NCBI GenBank assembly: GCA_023151275.1
Contig: JAKLJI010000008.1
Span: 61,161 to 125,160 of the forward strand
DNA length: 64,000 nt
Reading direction: 5' to 3'
Source: Bacteroidia bacterium
GTDB taxonomy: Bacteria; Bacteroidota; Bacteroidia; UKL13-3
The notes below the pieces were generated by a model that worked only from the letters and a program-made list of their open reading frames with translations, did no database searches and was not told the DNA's origin. Shown one piece after another: positions 7,761 to 16,836 of the stretch (the stretch's first letter is position 1; the number at the start of each line of letters is the position of its first letter). A program made the position numbers and the translations under genes.

Positions 7761-9119
7761 ATGATGGCCAAGAAATTAAACTTGCTTGATAGCACCATGA
7801 TTGTCATGGGCAGCATGATAGGCTCGGGTATTTTTATTGTTTCATCAGCCATGAGCAGGGATTTGCAGACTCCTGAGAATTTGCTTTTGGCCTGGCTATT
7901 AACAGGAGTGTTAACACTGTTTGGAGCCTTAAGTTATGCCGAACTTGGGGCCTCCATGCCCTTTGCCGGAGGGCAATACATTTATTTGAAGGAAGCGTAT
8001 GGCAAGCTTGCAGGCTTTTTGTATGGCTGGACACTTTTCGCAGTTATTCAAACCGGAACTCTTGCTGCAGTTGCAGTAGCTTTTGCCAAGTTTACCGGGG
8101 TATTGTTTCCTGTTATTTCCGAAACCAATGCCTTGATTTCGCTTGGTGGATTTAAAATTAGTTCGGTTCAGGCCTTGGCCTTAGCAGTTCTTTTGGTCTT
8201 GACCCTAAGTAATTTTAGCGAAGTGAAGAAAGCAGCCTTGGTTCAAAATCTTTTCACATTAAGCAAAATTGGCGCCTTATTGGTAGTCATATTTGCTGGG
8301 TTTTACCAAGCATTAACGGGTGGCGGATCGGGTTGGCATTTTCAGGCAGGAGGCTTGAATTTTTCATCCATTGGCCCGGGAGTTTTTGCAGCAGCCCTCG
8401 TGGGTTCTGTATTTTCAAGCGATGCATGGAATAACATCACCTTTTCTTCTTCTGAAATCGAAAATCCCAGCAAGACCTTGCCACGTGCCCTTATACTTGG
8501 AACCGGAGGAGTAACCTTATTGTACCTGGCCTGCAATTTTGTGTACTTAACCGTAATTCCTTTTGATGGAATTCAACATGCCGAATCAGACCGGGTTGGA
8601 ACTTTGTTGATGCAAACCCTTTTTGGTGCAACAGGCGGAATTCTGATGGCTGTATTGATTATGATAAGCACCTTTGGTTGCATAAACGGCTTAACCCTTA
8701 GCGGGGCAAGAGTGTATTATGCCATGGCCAAAGACGGCTACTTTCTTGCCCCTGCTGCTAAATTGAACAAACAAGGAAGTCCGCAAACGGCATTGATATT
8801 ACAATTTGTTTGGGCTGCGGTTCTTACGCTAAGTGGTTCGTATGGCGACTTGTTGGATTATGTAGTTTTTGCGGTACTGCTGTTTTACATTTTAACAGTG
8901 GCCGGTTTGTTTATTCTTAGAAAACGCCAACCAGAATTGGAAAGACCTTACAAGGTAACGGGATATCCCATTTTGCCAGCCATTTATATTCTGTTGGCCG
9001 CAGCCATTTGCATCAGTTTGTTGATTTGGAAACCGCTTTACAGTTTTAGAGGCTTGATGTTGGTACTATCGGGTATTCCGATTTATTACCTCATCAAACG
9101 AAAGACTAAAGCTGATTAA
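7761..9119 (+). CDS. APC-superfamily amino acid permease
   Basis: A 452-aa protein with about 12 hydrophobic segments. The first helix carries MGSMIGSGIFIV, the substrate-binding loop of APC transporters, and FEMDA-free helix 6-type and SSDAWNNITFSSSEI segments match the amino acid/polyamine permease family. ATG codons at 7761 and 7764 are both possible and directly follow the gmhB-like stop, suggesting cotranscription. Substrate is unknown. Its 3' end overlaps the convergent esterase gene by 14 bases. Confidence 0.87.
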   Translation: MMAKKLNLLDSTMIVMGSMIGSGIFIVSSAMSRDLQTPENLLLAWLLTGVLTLFGALSYAELGASMPFAGGQYIYLKEAYGKLAGFLYGWTLFAVIQTGTLAAVAVAFAKFTGVLFPVISETNALISLGGFKISSVQALALAVLLVLTLSNFSEVKKAALVQNLFTLSKIGALLVVIFAGFYQALTGGGSGWHFQAGGLNFSSIGPGVFAAALVGSVFSSDAWNNITFSSSEIENPSKTLPRALILGTGGVTLLYLACNFVYLTVIPFDGIQHAESDRVGTLLMQTLFGATGGILMAVLIMISTFGCINGLTLSGARVYYAMAKDGYFLAPAAKLNKQGSPQTALILQFVWAAVLTLSGSYGDLLDYVVFAVLLFYILTVAGLFILRKRQPELERPYKVTGYPILPAIYILLAAAICISLLIWKPLYSFRGLMLVLSGIPIYYLIKRKTKAD

Positions 9120-9972
9120 ATTCTTTATCCATTTCTTTCAAATACAAGCGTAGGCAATCTTGCCAATAAGGCCAGTTGTGAACGCCTTGTCGAATGCGCA
9201 ATTCCATTGGAACTCCGCGTTCTTTCATTTCGAGCATCCAGAGTAAATTGCCTTGAATGAGGTAATCGTTGTCGCCTATGTCAACCAACCAATTCACACT
9301 TTTCAGCGCTTCAAGACTTGCTTTTCTACTCAGTTGAATGACATCGTTACTGAAATAATGATCGTTTATTCTTCCTTTAGGATTGAAGGCAAATTTGTTT
9401 CCATAGCGCAATCTGTAATCTTCGGCAGGCAAGTTTTCCATTTCTTTTGGAGTTCGCAAAGCCGGGCTAAAGGCATACACCGATTGAAAGAGCTCCGGGT
9501 GTTTTAAGGCATAAAGCATGGCACCATGTCCACCCATGGATAAGCCTGAAATGATTCGTTTCTTTTTATCCTGTCCGCAGTTGTAGCGCGATTCTACCCA
9601 AGGCATCAATTCCTCAAAAAAGAAATTCTCGTACCTAAAGCTATCGTTTTGCGAATTCATGTAATAGCTCATAAAAGCCTCAGGCATCACAATAAATGTA
9701 GATTGAAGCAGACTATCCTTCAATTCGCCGGAAAGAATTTGTTGAAGTAGGCCGGAGTTGAGCCATTGGGCATAATTTCCCCAAGCCCCATGTAGAAGAT
9801 AAACTACGCTGGTTGTTTCTTTTTTGGTTTGAATGGGTTTTAGCACACAAACCTTAAGCTTTTGTCCCAAAATTTTGGAATTAAATTCCAGCGTATCTAC
9901 TTCACGAGCAAATAAGGAAAAGAGTTGGGTAACTAGGAAACCAAGCAGAAGTAAGGATTTGAGTGGATTCAT
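9106..9972 (-). CDS. Secreted esterase, alpha/beta hydrolase (esterase D-like)
   Basis: A 288-aa protein with an N-terminal signal peptide (MNPLKSLLLLGFLVTQLFS). The fold is the esterase D/putative-esterase type: oxyanion segment VVYLLHGAWGNYAQW, nucleophile elbow GLSMGG (Ser about 145) and a late histidine in GVHNWPYW. The acidic residue of the triad is probably in DIGDNDYL. Such proteins cleave acyl esters of sugars or small substrates in the periplasm. The natural substrate is not clear from the neighbours, a permease and a PagL-like deacylase. Confidence 0.85.
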   Translation of the reverse strand: MNPLKSLLLLGFLVTQLFSLFAREVDTLEFNSKILGQKLKVCVLKPIQTKKETTSVVYLLHGAWGNYAQWLNSGLLQQILSGELKDSLLQSTFIVMPEAFMSYYMNSQNDSFRYENFFFEELMPWVESRYNCGQDKKKRIISGLSMGGHGAMLYALKHPELFQSVYAFSPALRTPKEMENLPAEDYRLRYGNKFAFNPKGRINDHYFSNDVIQLSRKASLEALKSVNWLVDIGDNDYLIQGNLLWMLEMKERGVPMELRIRQGVHNWPYWQDCLRLYLKEMDKEFNQL

Positions 9973-10045
9973 TCGGATTCAGGTAAAAAAAGTTTAACGT
10001 GGCAATTTACTATGAAACTTCGGCGGAAAATGTATTTTAGTCGAA

Positions 10046-11164
10046 ATGAGGTGGCTGATTTTTTTCTGTTTCCTTCAAGTAATAAGTCTATTTCTTCGTG
10101 CACAGGAGAAAGAAGTGCAGTGGCTGCTTGGGGCTAGTTTGGCTGAATCTGTGGTTTGGGGGCATGATAAAACCCTTTCCCAGTTTGGTGGGAGCCGGGC
10201 CAAAGGCTTTCAGCTGGATATTCAGCGCAAGCGGGTAGATGCAGAAGCAAGTTCCTACGCCGGCATTTCGTATTCCTCAGGTTTTAGTTTTCAGGTCTTT
10301 CAGTTTGATTCGGCGGCATTGGGAACAACTGTAAATGCACTTTATTTCATAGAACCTGTTATTGCCCAAATTGGAAAATCATCGCTTAGGTTGCGTGCCG
10401 CAGGTGGATTTAATTATGCTACCAATCCATTCAACCGGCAAAGCAATCGAACCAATACCGCATACAGCCTTCATACCAGTGGTTGTTTAACCATGGGTTT
10501 AACCTTTGATTTTCCTGTAAGGGGAGGAAATCTTATCGCTTACTCCGGCATGAATCATTTTTCGAATGGAAATTCAAAAAATCCGAATTATGGATTGAAT
10601 TATTTCCAGTTTTCAGTGGGTTATGAGGGAAATTTAGGCAGACCTGTGAAATCTGCAATTCAATCCTACCAAAACGGGTACCGTGGATATTATGCTGAAA
10701 TTTACGGGCAATATGCTAACAAAACACATCAGGATGCGCAGGGGAAGCGTTGGTCGGTTTTGGGAGGAACATTTCTAGTAGGTAGACGGTTGAGTAATTT
10801 ACATGCAGTGTATTTAGGTGGTGAATGGTTTAGCGACCCTAGTTTGCGCTTTGCCATGGACAATCATCCCATCTATGGAACTGGAAATTTTAGTCACAGA
10901 CTAGCCGGTGTGTTTATTGGACATGATTTTGTTTTTCATCGGATGCGGTTTAGCACGGCATTGGGAACTTATGTTTTTAAGGAGGCGCCAAATTTCTTCA
11001 CAGGACCTTTTTACCAACGATGGGGAGTTGATTTTACTTTTTTTAAAAAGGTGGTTGCAGGAATAAATCTCAACACAAATTTTCAGAAAGCCTTTGTTTT
11101 GGATGTTCGACTTGGTTATCGGGTTGACTTTCAGAAATTGGCAAAAGCAAAACAAAGCAGATAA
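10046..11164 (+). CDS. pagL: PagL-like lipid A 3-O-deacylase (acyloxyacyl hydrolase)
   Basis: A 372-aa outer-membrane protein with a signal peptide (cleavage after about residue 19, LRAQ). The N-terminal half resembles the PagL family: a beta-barrel with the catalytic segment MNHFSNGNSKNPNYG, containing the His-x-Ser pair, and a conserved NYFQFSVGYE strand. PagL removes the 3-O acyl chain of lipid A. The protein is about twice the length of PagL because of a second beta-rich half, so it may be a larger barrel typical of this phylum. The gene is divergent from the esterase. Confidence 0.75.
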   Translation: MRWLIFFCFLQVISLFLRAQEKEVQWLLGASLAESVVWGHDKTLSQFGGSRAKGFQLDIQRKRVDAEASSYAGISYSSGFSFQVFQFDSAALGTTVNALYFIEPVIAQIGKSSLRLRAAGGFNYATNPFNRQSNRTNTAYSLHTSGCLTMGLTFDFPVRGGNLIAYSGMNHFSNGNSKNPNYGLNYFQFSVGYEGNLGRPVKSAIQSYQNGYRGYYAEIYGQYANKTHQDAQGKRWSVLGGTFLVGRRLSNLHAVYLGGEWFSDPSLRFAMDNHPIYGTGNFSHRLAGVFIGHDFVFHRMRFSTALGTYVFKEAPNFFTGPFYQRWGVDFTFFKKVVAGINLNTNFQKAFVLDVRLGYRVDFQKLAKAKQSR

Positions 11165-11234
11165 ATTTTTCCCTTGCGCGTTGGCTTAACAATAAATTTC
11201 AGGCGAAAGCTTTAATTTGTGGCTTCATTTCGTC

Positions 11235-14096
11235 ATGAAAAAACATTTACTGCTCATTTTCAAGATATTAGTTGTCGTTTCAGGACTTAGAGCCCAGCAA
11301 ACCGGCTCTGTTTCAGGAAAGATTACAGATAAAAAAGACCAATCTGAACTTATTGGTGTAACCGTCCTTATTCAAGGAACAAAATTTGGCACAGCCACTG
11401 GTCCCGACGGTCGCTTCTCCATTCGCAACATCAAGCAAGGAGAATACACACTTGAGATTACCTATATCGGTTATAAAAAAATGATTCTAACCGGCATTAA
11501 AATCAAATCGGGAGAGAACAAAGATGTTGGAACTTTGGCTTTGGTGGAAGCTACTGCCAATATTGATGAAGTAGTTGTAGTTGGTAAAAAACCCTTGATT
11601 GATATTGAAAAAGGCCAATCTGTAAATGCGATAAGCCAGGAAAATATCGAATTGGCTCCAGCCAGGCAGCTTCAAAAAATCATCAATACTCAGCCGGGTG
11701 TTGTTCAATCGCCTGCAGGTGTGAGTATTCGTGGGAGTAGAACCTATGAAACAGGCACGTATATTGATGGTGTTTCAGTAACAGACCCTATGGCCGGAAC
11801 CGGTTTTGGTTTGGATATTGGGGCAAATGCCATTGGTGAAATTGAAATTACAACAGGTGGGGTAGGCGCAGAAATTGGCGATGCAACAGCAGGTGTTGTT
11901 AGCGCCAGAACACGCACCGCCGGTGAAAAGTTGGATATAAGTGCAACTTACAAGCGCGATAACTTTAATTTCAACCGCAATTGGATTTCAACATGGAACA
12001 ACCAGTTGGCTGAATTAAATATTGGTACTCCGGTACTAAAACAAACCTTGGGTGGCCGATTAAAAGCCAATGTGGCTTTACGGTCTTCGTTTAGTGATGA
12101 GTTTTATCGCAATCCAGCCAATCAGGTACGTTCCTCTTTAATGCAGGAAGCAGGTTTTGGAGCTACTGCACTTTCCCCTTACCAAGATAATCGTTGGAGC
12201 GCATTGGTTAAACTCAATTACGACTTCAAAAAAGGCAAGATGCTAACTGCAACCATGTTGCGAAGCGTTACCATCAATCAGGACATCAACATGCTCCGGA
12301 TTTTTGGAAACGATGTGCCGTATCAACCCGGTTACCAATACATCTTTAGCAGGCAGATGGACAATGCGAATACCTTTACGCACGATTCCTACATGCAAAT
12401 GCTAAACTTCAAGCATTCCGTTTCAAAGCGGTTTAGCTACAATGCTACTGCATCACGTTTGTTTGTTCAGTTAAGGGCTGATGCCAATGGTCGTGTTTGG
12501 CGTCCATCAACAGTTGACCAGGTTTTTGATCCGGCATCAATCAATACTTTCCCGGTTGAAATTTTTCAAACAGCAGATACCAATGTAGTTTGGGTGAATA
12601 ATCCTTCCGGATTTTACAACAACAACGGGATTGCCACCTTGTGGCACCACCATTACCTGGAGGAATACGTTGCTAAGGCACAAGGGAACTTGTTCAGTAA
12701 AAACTCACTCAATAAACTCACTTTTGGTTTTGAACTTAAGTTCCAGGATATGATGTGGGTGGATGTGGTTCGTCCTTGGATTGGCGCTCCACTTCAGTTA
12801 CCCGATGGCAGCTATACCCAGAGTGATCGCTTAGGTTCACAAAGCGACCTTTGGAAGGTTCAACCCAGACGCGGTGGATTTTATATAACCGACCAAATCA
12901 AATACAAAGGCCTTGTTGCCAGCATTGGTGGCAGGTTTGAATATTGGGCACCTGGAAAATATGTAGATGATGCAGTTGCTAATCCGGCCTCACCAATTTT
13001 GGCCAGTATGCGTCAGGATTATTTGAACAGCACAACTAAGATTGGCGATTTGCGCTATAAGTTTCGTTTCCTTCCAAAAATAAACGCAACCTTCCCAATT
13101 GCTGAGAATAAGATGTTGTATTTCAATTACGGACATACAACCATTCTCCCTCACCCCAGCTTTATTTATCCAGGCTTAGATCCAAATTACCAAGACCGTT
13201 CAACCTTAGCAAGGGTGGGCAATCCAAACTTGAATCCGGAAGTTGATATCAGCTATGAGCTAGGTTTGAAAAGCCAGTTAACCAGTAATGATGCATTAAC
13301 GGTTTCTGCTTTTTGGAAAGACAAGTACGATTTCGTAACCACCACTTCGGTTGTAATTCCCGATATCACAGGACGTGATTTAACCCGCACCATTCGCATC
13401 AACTCCGATTATGCACGTGCCCGTGGATTGGAGTTCAATTATATCAAGCGAATTGGTAACTGGTATCAGGGACAAGCAGCATTTACCTATATGGTAACAA
13501 CTGGCCAGAGTGCATCAGCCAATGAAAAATTGAAAGATATTTTGGCCAGTGGTAATGCCGAAGATACCCGTGAATACTACTTACCATGGGATGTTCCTTA
13601 TGATTTTAAGACCAATCACATTTTCAAAATTGACAAAAAGGGAGGCTTGTTTGACAGACCTTGGTTAAACAATATCAGCTTTTACTTTGAAACGGTTTTC
13701 CGTTCGGGAGTGCGTTATACGCCTTATGTATTTGATAGGATAGATCCGGGTACAGGAAGACCTATTTGGGTAATAGACCCCAATCCGGATGCACGTTGGA
13801 GCAAGCGCGGAACAGATTGGTTTTGGGCTGATTTAACCATTACACGTTGGTGGAAAAGAAAAGGCTATTATGTGGCGGCCAATATTCAGATAACCAATAT
13901 TTTCAACAATAAGAACGCATCCATTATCAACCCTGTAACAGGTAGAGCTTACCGCCAAGGAGATGATGTGCCAGATAGCTGGATGGACCCCAGGTACAAC
14001 GATCCTCGCTTAGGACAAAACGGACCCTCTCCGTTAAATCCAGCCAGATTCTTGGAGCAACGCCATATTTTGGTTGGGGTAAACCTTAAATTTTAG
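11235..14096 (+). CDS. TonB-dependent receptor with carboxypeptidase-like N-terminal domain
   Basis: A 953-aa outer-membrane receptor. A signal peptide is followed by a CarboxypepD_reg-like domain (SVSGKITDKKDQSELIGVTV ... GEYTLEITYIGYK, about residues 24-105), a plug domain with GVSIRGSRTYETGTYIDGVSV, and a 22-strand-type barrel ending LVGVNLKF. This is the architecture of TonB-dependent transporters for large or complexed nutrients. No SusD partner is adjacent, so it is probably not a glycan-uptake pair. ATG 11235 (MKKHLLLIF) fits a signal peptide better than the ATG 18 bases earlier. Confidence 0.93.
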   Translation: MKKHLLLIFKILVVVSGLRAQQTGSVSGKITDKKDQSELIGVTVLIQGTKFGTATGPDGRFSIRNIKQGEYTLEITYIGYKKMILTGIKIKSGENKDVGTLALVEATANIDEVVVVGKKPLIDIEKGQSVNAISQENIELAPARQLQKIINTQPGVVQSPAGVSIRGSRTYETGTYIDGVSVTDPMAGTGFGLDIGANAIGEIEITTGGVGAEIGDATAGVVSARTRTAGEKLDISATYKRDNFNFNRNWISTWNNQLAELNIGTPVLKQTLGGRLKANVALRSSFSDEFYRNPANQVRSSLMQEAGFGATALSPYQDNRWSALVKLNYDFKKGKMLTATMLRSVTINQDINMLRIFGNDVPYQPGYQYIFSRQMDNANTFTHDSYMQMLNFKHSVSKRFSYNATASRLFVQLRADANGRVWRPSTVDQVFDPASINTFPVEIFQTADTNVVWVNNPSGFYNNNGIATLWHHHYLEEYVAKAQGNLFSKNSLNKLTFGFELKFQDMMWVDVVRPWIGAPLQLPDGSYTQSDRLGSQSDLWKVQPRRGGFYITDQIKYKGLVASIGGRFEYWAPGKYVDDAVANPASPILASMRQDYLNSTTKIGDLRYKFRFLPKINATFPIAENKMLYFNYGHTTILPHPSFIYPGLDPNYQDRSTLARVGNPNLNPEVDISYELGLKSQLTSNDALTVSAFWKDKYDFVTTTSVVIPDITGRDLTRTIRINSDYARARGLEFNYIKRIGNWYQGQAAFTYMVTTGQSASANEKLKDILASGNAEDTREYYLPWDVPYDFKTNHIFKIDKKGGLFDRPWLNNISFYFETVFRSGVRYTPYVFDRIDPGTGRPIWVIDPNPDARWSKRGTDWFWADLTITRWWKRKGYYVAANIQITNIFNNKNASIINPVTGRAYRQGDDVPDSWMDPRYNDPRLGQNGPSPLNPARFLEQRHILVGVNLKF

Positions 14097-14167
14097 AAAC
14101 TTAAATTTAGATTAACTTGAAATAGCAAAATAATCAGCACCTTTGCCCAAGTTATTAATCGATTATT

Positions 14168-15430
14168 ATGAAAAAAAATATACTCATTCTTTCTTTAGCA
14201 ATTTCAGGTTTGATGGCCAATGCCCAAACCTATTTGATGGATCGTTTTAACTATACCAACGATACGTTGGTAAACAGCGGATGGACTCAGATTGGAACTA
14301 CAGCTACAACTCCATTGGTTGCCAATTCAACTCCCTTAACCTTTACCGGTTATGTTGAATCCGGAAATGGCAAAAGTGTTGTGGTAAACAATGCTGGACA
14401 AGATATTTTCAGGGATATTACGTTGACGAGTGGCATGAATACCGGAGAGGTTTATGTTAGCTTTATGGCTAATGTGAGTGCAGCCCAGGCAGCTGGAGAT
14501 TACTTTTTTGCCTTACTACCGAGTGGCAACACGTCGAATTACATGGCAAGAACTTACATCGCATCTAGTTCAACCGGTTACTACAAGGTAGCAATCAACA
14601 GGTGGACAGAAGCACGTGCCTATTCTGCAGACTCTTTCGCATATAATGCAACCCATCTGTTTGTTATTCGTTATGTATTTAACACCACCACCTCCAATTT
14701 GGACGATTCGGTTTACATGTACGTGTTTAAGCCGGGTCAGGGAGTCCCTGCTACCATGCCGGCAAATCCAACTGCATTTTGTTCAAATGCAACTGGCAAT
14801 ATGACTGGACCGCAAATTGGTAGGGTAGCATTACGTCAAGGAACCAGTGCCAATGCGCCAACTCTTACCATTGGTGGTTTGCGTTTTGCAGTAAACTGGG
14901 GTGATGGTCCTCTTCCTGTTTCCATGAAAGGATTCAGTGGAAATTTTGAGGATGGAAAAGTGCTTTTGAATTGGGCTACTGCTAGTGAAACCAATAACAG
15001 TGGGTTTACCGTTGAACGCAGCGCTGATGGAATTGAATTTGAATCACTTGGATTTGTAAAAGGTAATGGAAATAGCAATCGCACCTTGAATTATGCTTTT
15101 GAAGATAGGAACCCACTGGCAGTAAATTACTACCGTTTGGCACAGACAGATTTTGATGGTACCATTCATTACAGTGAAGTGATTAAAGTAGCAGAAGCTG
15201 GTGTTGAAATCGAAATCAGTCCGAATCCATTTGAAAATGAAGTGCTTGTATCAGTAGGTTCAGAAATTCCTGTAAGTGCTGAAATTTTTGATATTCAAGG
15301 AAAGAGCAAAGCAGTTGCTACAGGAATGGGAGCAGTAAGCTTGGATACCAAAGCCTTGGAATCAGGCATTTACTTTGTTCGAGTGAATACAGGAAATGAA
15401 ACACGTGTTCAGCGTATAGTAAGAAACTAG
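14168..15430 (+). CDS. Secreted protein with T9SS type A sorting domain
   Basis: A 420-aa protein with a signal peptide (MKKNILILSLAISGLMANAQ). The middle contains a domain with GFTVERSADGIEFESLGFVKG ahead of NYYRLAQTDFDG, a fibronectin-like module common just before sorting domains. The last 75 residues are a type IX C-terminal domain: ISPNPFENEVLVSV, then DIQGK, ending GIYFVRVNTGNETRVQRIVRN. It should therefore be exported by T9SS to the cell surface or released. The cargo domain (about residues 20-240) is not one I recognise. It ends with a strong terminator. Confidence 0.85.
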   Translation: MKKNILILSLAISGLMANAQTYLMDRFNYTNDTLVNSGWTQIGTTATTPLVANSTPLTFTGYVESGNGKSVVVNNAGQDIFRDITLTSGMNTGEVYVSFMANVSAAQAAGDYFFALLPSGNTSNYMARTYIASSSTGYYKVAINRWTEARAYSADSFAYNATHLFVIRYVFNTTTSNLDDSVYMYVFKPGQGVPATMPANPTAFCSNATGNMTGPQIGRVALRQGTSANAPTLTIGGLRFAVNWGDGPLPVSMKGFSGNFEDGKVLLNWATASETNNSGFTVERSADGIEFESLGFVKGNGNSNRTLNYAFEDRNPLAVNYYRLAQTDFDGTIHYSEVIKVAEAGVEIEISPNPFENEVLVSVGSEIPVSAEIFDIQGKSKAVATGMGAVSLDTKALESGIYFVRVNTGNETRVQRIVRN

Positions 15431-15450
15431 TTCCAGGTCGATATTCGTGA

Positions 15451-15490
15451 AAAGCGGCGCCAGGCTTTGCCTGGCGCCGCTTTCTTTTTA
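15451..15490 (+). terminator. Strong rho-independent terminator
   Basis: A perfect 15-bp stem (15451-15465 with 15469-15483) and a TTT loop, GC-rich in its core, followed by a T-rich run. It ends the T9SS-protein transcript just upstream of the ornithine aminotransferase promoter. Confidence 0.92.
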
Positions 15491-15505
15491 AACGTTCCAA
15501 AGCCT

Positions 15506-15513
15506 TATCTTTG
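15506..15513 (+). promoter_or_regulatory. Bacteroidota-type -7 box TATCTTTG of rocD
   Basis: TATCTTTG matches the phylum's -7 consensus TANNTTTG exactly. It ends five bases before the rocD ATG at 15519, so the transcript should be leaderless or nearly so. A TTTC at 15481 is a weak -33 candidate at 21-bp spacing. Confidence 0.55.
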
Positions 15514-15518
15514 CCGCT

Positions 15519-16754
15519 ATGACTGCTAGCACAACCAAAACAGATTATTTTATTGAGCTTGAACACCATTATGGCGCCCACAATTATCATCCAATTCCAG
15601 TTGTTCTTGAAAAAGGGCAGGGCCCATTTGTTTGGGATGTGGATGGCAAGCAGTACTTTGATTTTCTATCTGCCTATTCTGCAGTTAACCAAGGCCATTG
15701 TCATCCTGCGATTGTTGCCGCATTGGTAGAACAAGCAGGAAAAATCAATCTTACCAGTCGTGCATTTCATAACAACCTCCTTGGAGAGTTTGAAAAATAC
15801 ATTACCAGCTATTTTGGGTACGATAAAGTGCTTCCTATGAATACCGGTGTTGAAGGCGGCGAAACTGCTATTAAGCTGGCTCGCAGGTGGGGATATGCGG
15901 TGAAAGGGATTCCTGAAAATCAAGCCACCGTAATTTTTGTGGAAGGAAATTTCTGGGGAAGAACAATGGCTGCCATCAGTTCATCCAACGATCCAAGCAG
16001 CTACGCCGGATTTGGTCCCTATATGCCTGGATTTAAGTTAATCCCTTACAACAACCTCGAGGCATTGGAAGCCGAATTCAAAGCCAACCCCCATATTGCC
16101 GCATTCATGTTTGAACCTATTCAAGGCGAAGCAGGTGTTGTGGTTCCACACGAAGGTTATCTAAAAGGAGTTCGGGAGTTGTGCAGCAAGTACAATGTAT
16201 TGATGATTGCGGATGAGGTTCAGACCGGACTTTGCAGAACCGGAAAAATGCTGGCCTGCGATTATGAGAACGTTAAACCTGATATTTTGATTCTTGGAAA
16301 GGCGCTTTCAGGAGGCTTAATGCCGGTTTCTGCTGTGCTTGCCAACGATGAAGTTATGCTTACTATTAAACCGGGGGAGCATGGTTCAACATATGGTGGA
16401 AATCCCATGGCCTGTGCGGTTGCTACAGCTGCGTTAAAGGTCTTGAAAGAGGAGAACCTGGCCGATAATGCAGAAGAGCTGGGAAAACTGTTTCGTCAAC
16501 GCATGCAAGAGTTGATGCACGAATCGTGGTTGATAAGCGAGGTGCGCGGAAAAGGCTTATTAAATGCCATTGTTATTAAGCCATTTGGTGATGGACAAAC
16601 CGCTTGGGATGTTTGTATTGCCTTGAAGGAAAACGGACTTCTTGCCAAGCAAACGCATGGCGATATTATTCGTTTTGCTCCGCCCTTGGTAATCACCAAG
16701 GAGCAAATGGAGGAAGCCTGCGCCATTATCCGCAAGACCATTTTAGCGCTGTAA
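15519..16754 (+). CDS. rocD: Ornithine--oxo-acid transaminase
   Basis: A 411-aa PLP-dependent class III aminotransferase that converts ornithine and 2-oxoglutarate to glutamate semialdehyde and glutamate in arginine/proline metabolism. Family signatures are [60 protein letters not shown] and the PLP-lysine motif ILGKALSGG. The length matches the family. It reads in the same direction as fhs and an aldehyde dehydrogenase. Confidence 0.96.
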   Translation: MTASTTKTDYFIELEHHYGAHNYHPIPVVLEKGQGPFVWDVDGKQYFDFLSAYSAVNQGHCHPAIVAALVEQAGKINLTSRAFHNNLLGEFEKYITSYFGYDKVLPMNTGVEGGETAIKLARRWGYAVKGIPENQATVIFVEGNFWGRTMAAISSSNDPSSYAGFGPYMPGFKLIPYNNLEALEAEFKANPHIAAFMFEPIQGEAGVVVPHEGYLKGVRELCSKYNVLMIADEVQTGLCRTGKMLACDYENVKPDILILGKALSGGLMPVSAVLANDEVMLTIKPGEHGSTYGGNPMACAVATAALKVLKEENLADNAEELGKLFRQRMQELMHESWLISEVRGKGLLNAIVIKPFGDGQTAWDVCIALKENGLLAKQTHGDIIRFAPPLVITKEQMEEACAIIRKTILAL

Positions 16755-16836
16755 TTTTTCCGGTCCCTGAAATGATTTTGGTAAGGGTTTTCTTTGCCGA
16801 AAGGGCTATATATTGCAAATTCAAACCTACCAAGTA

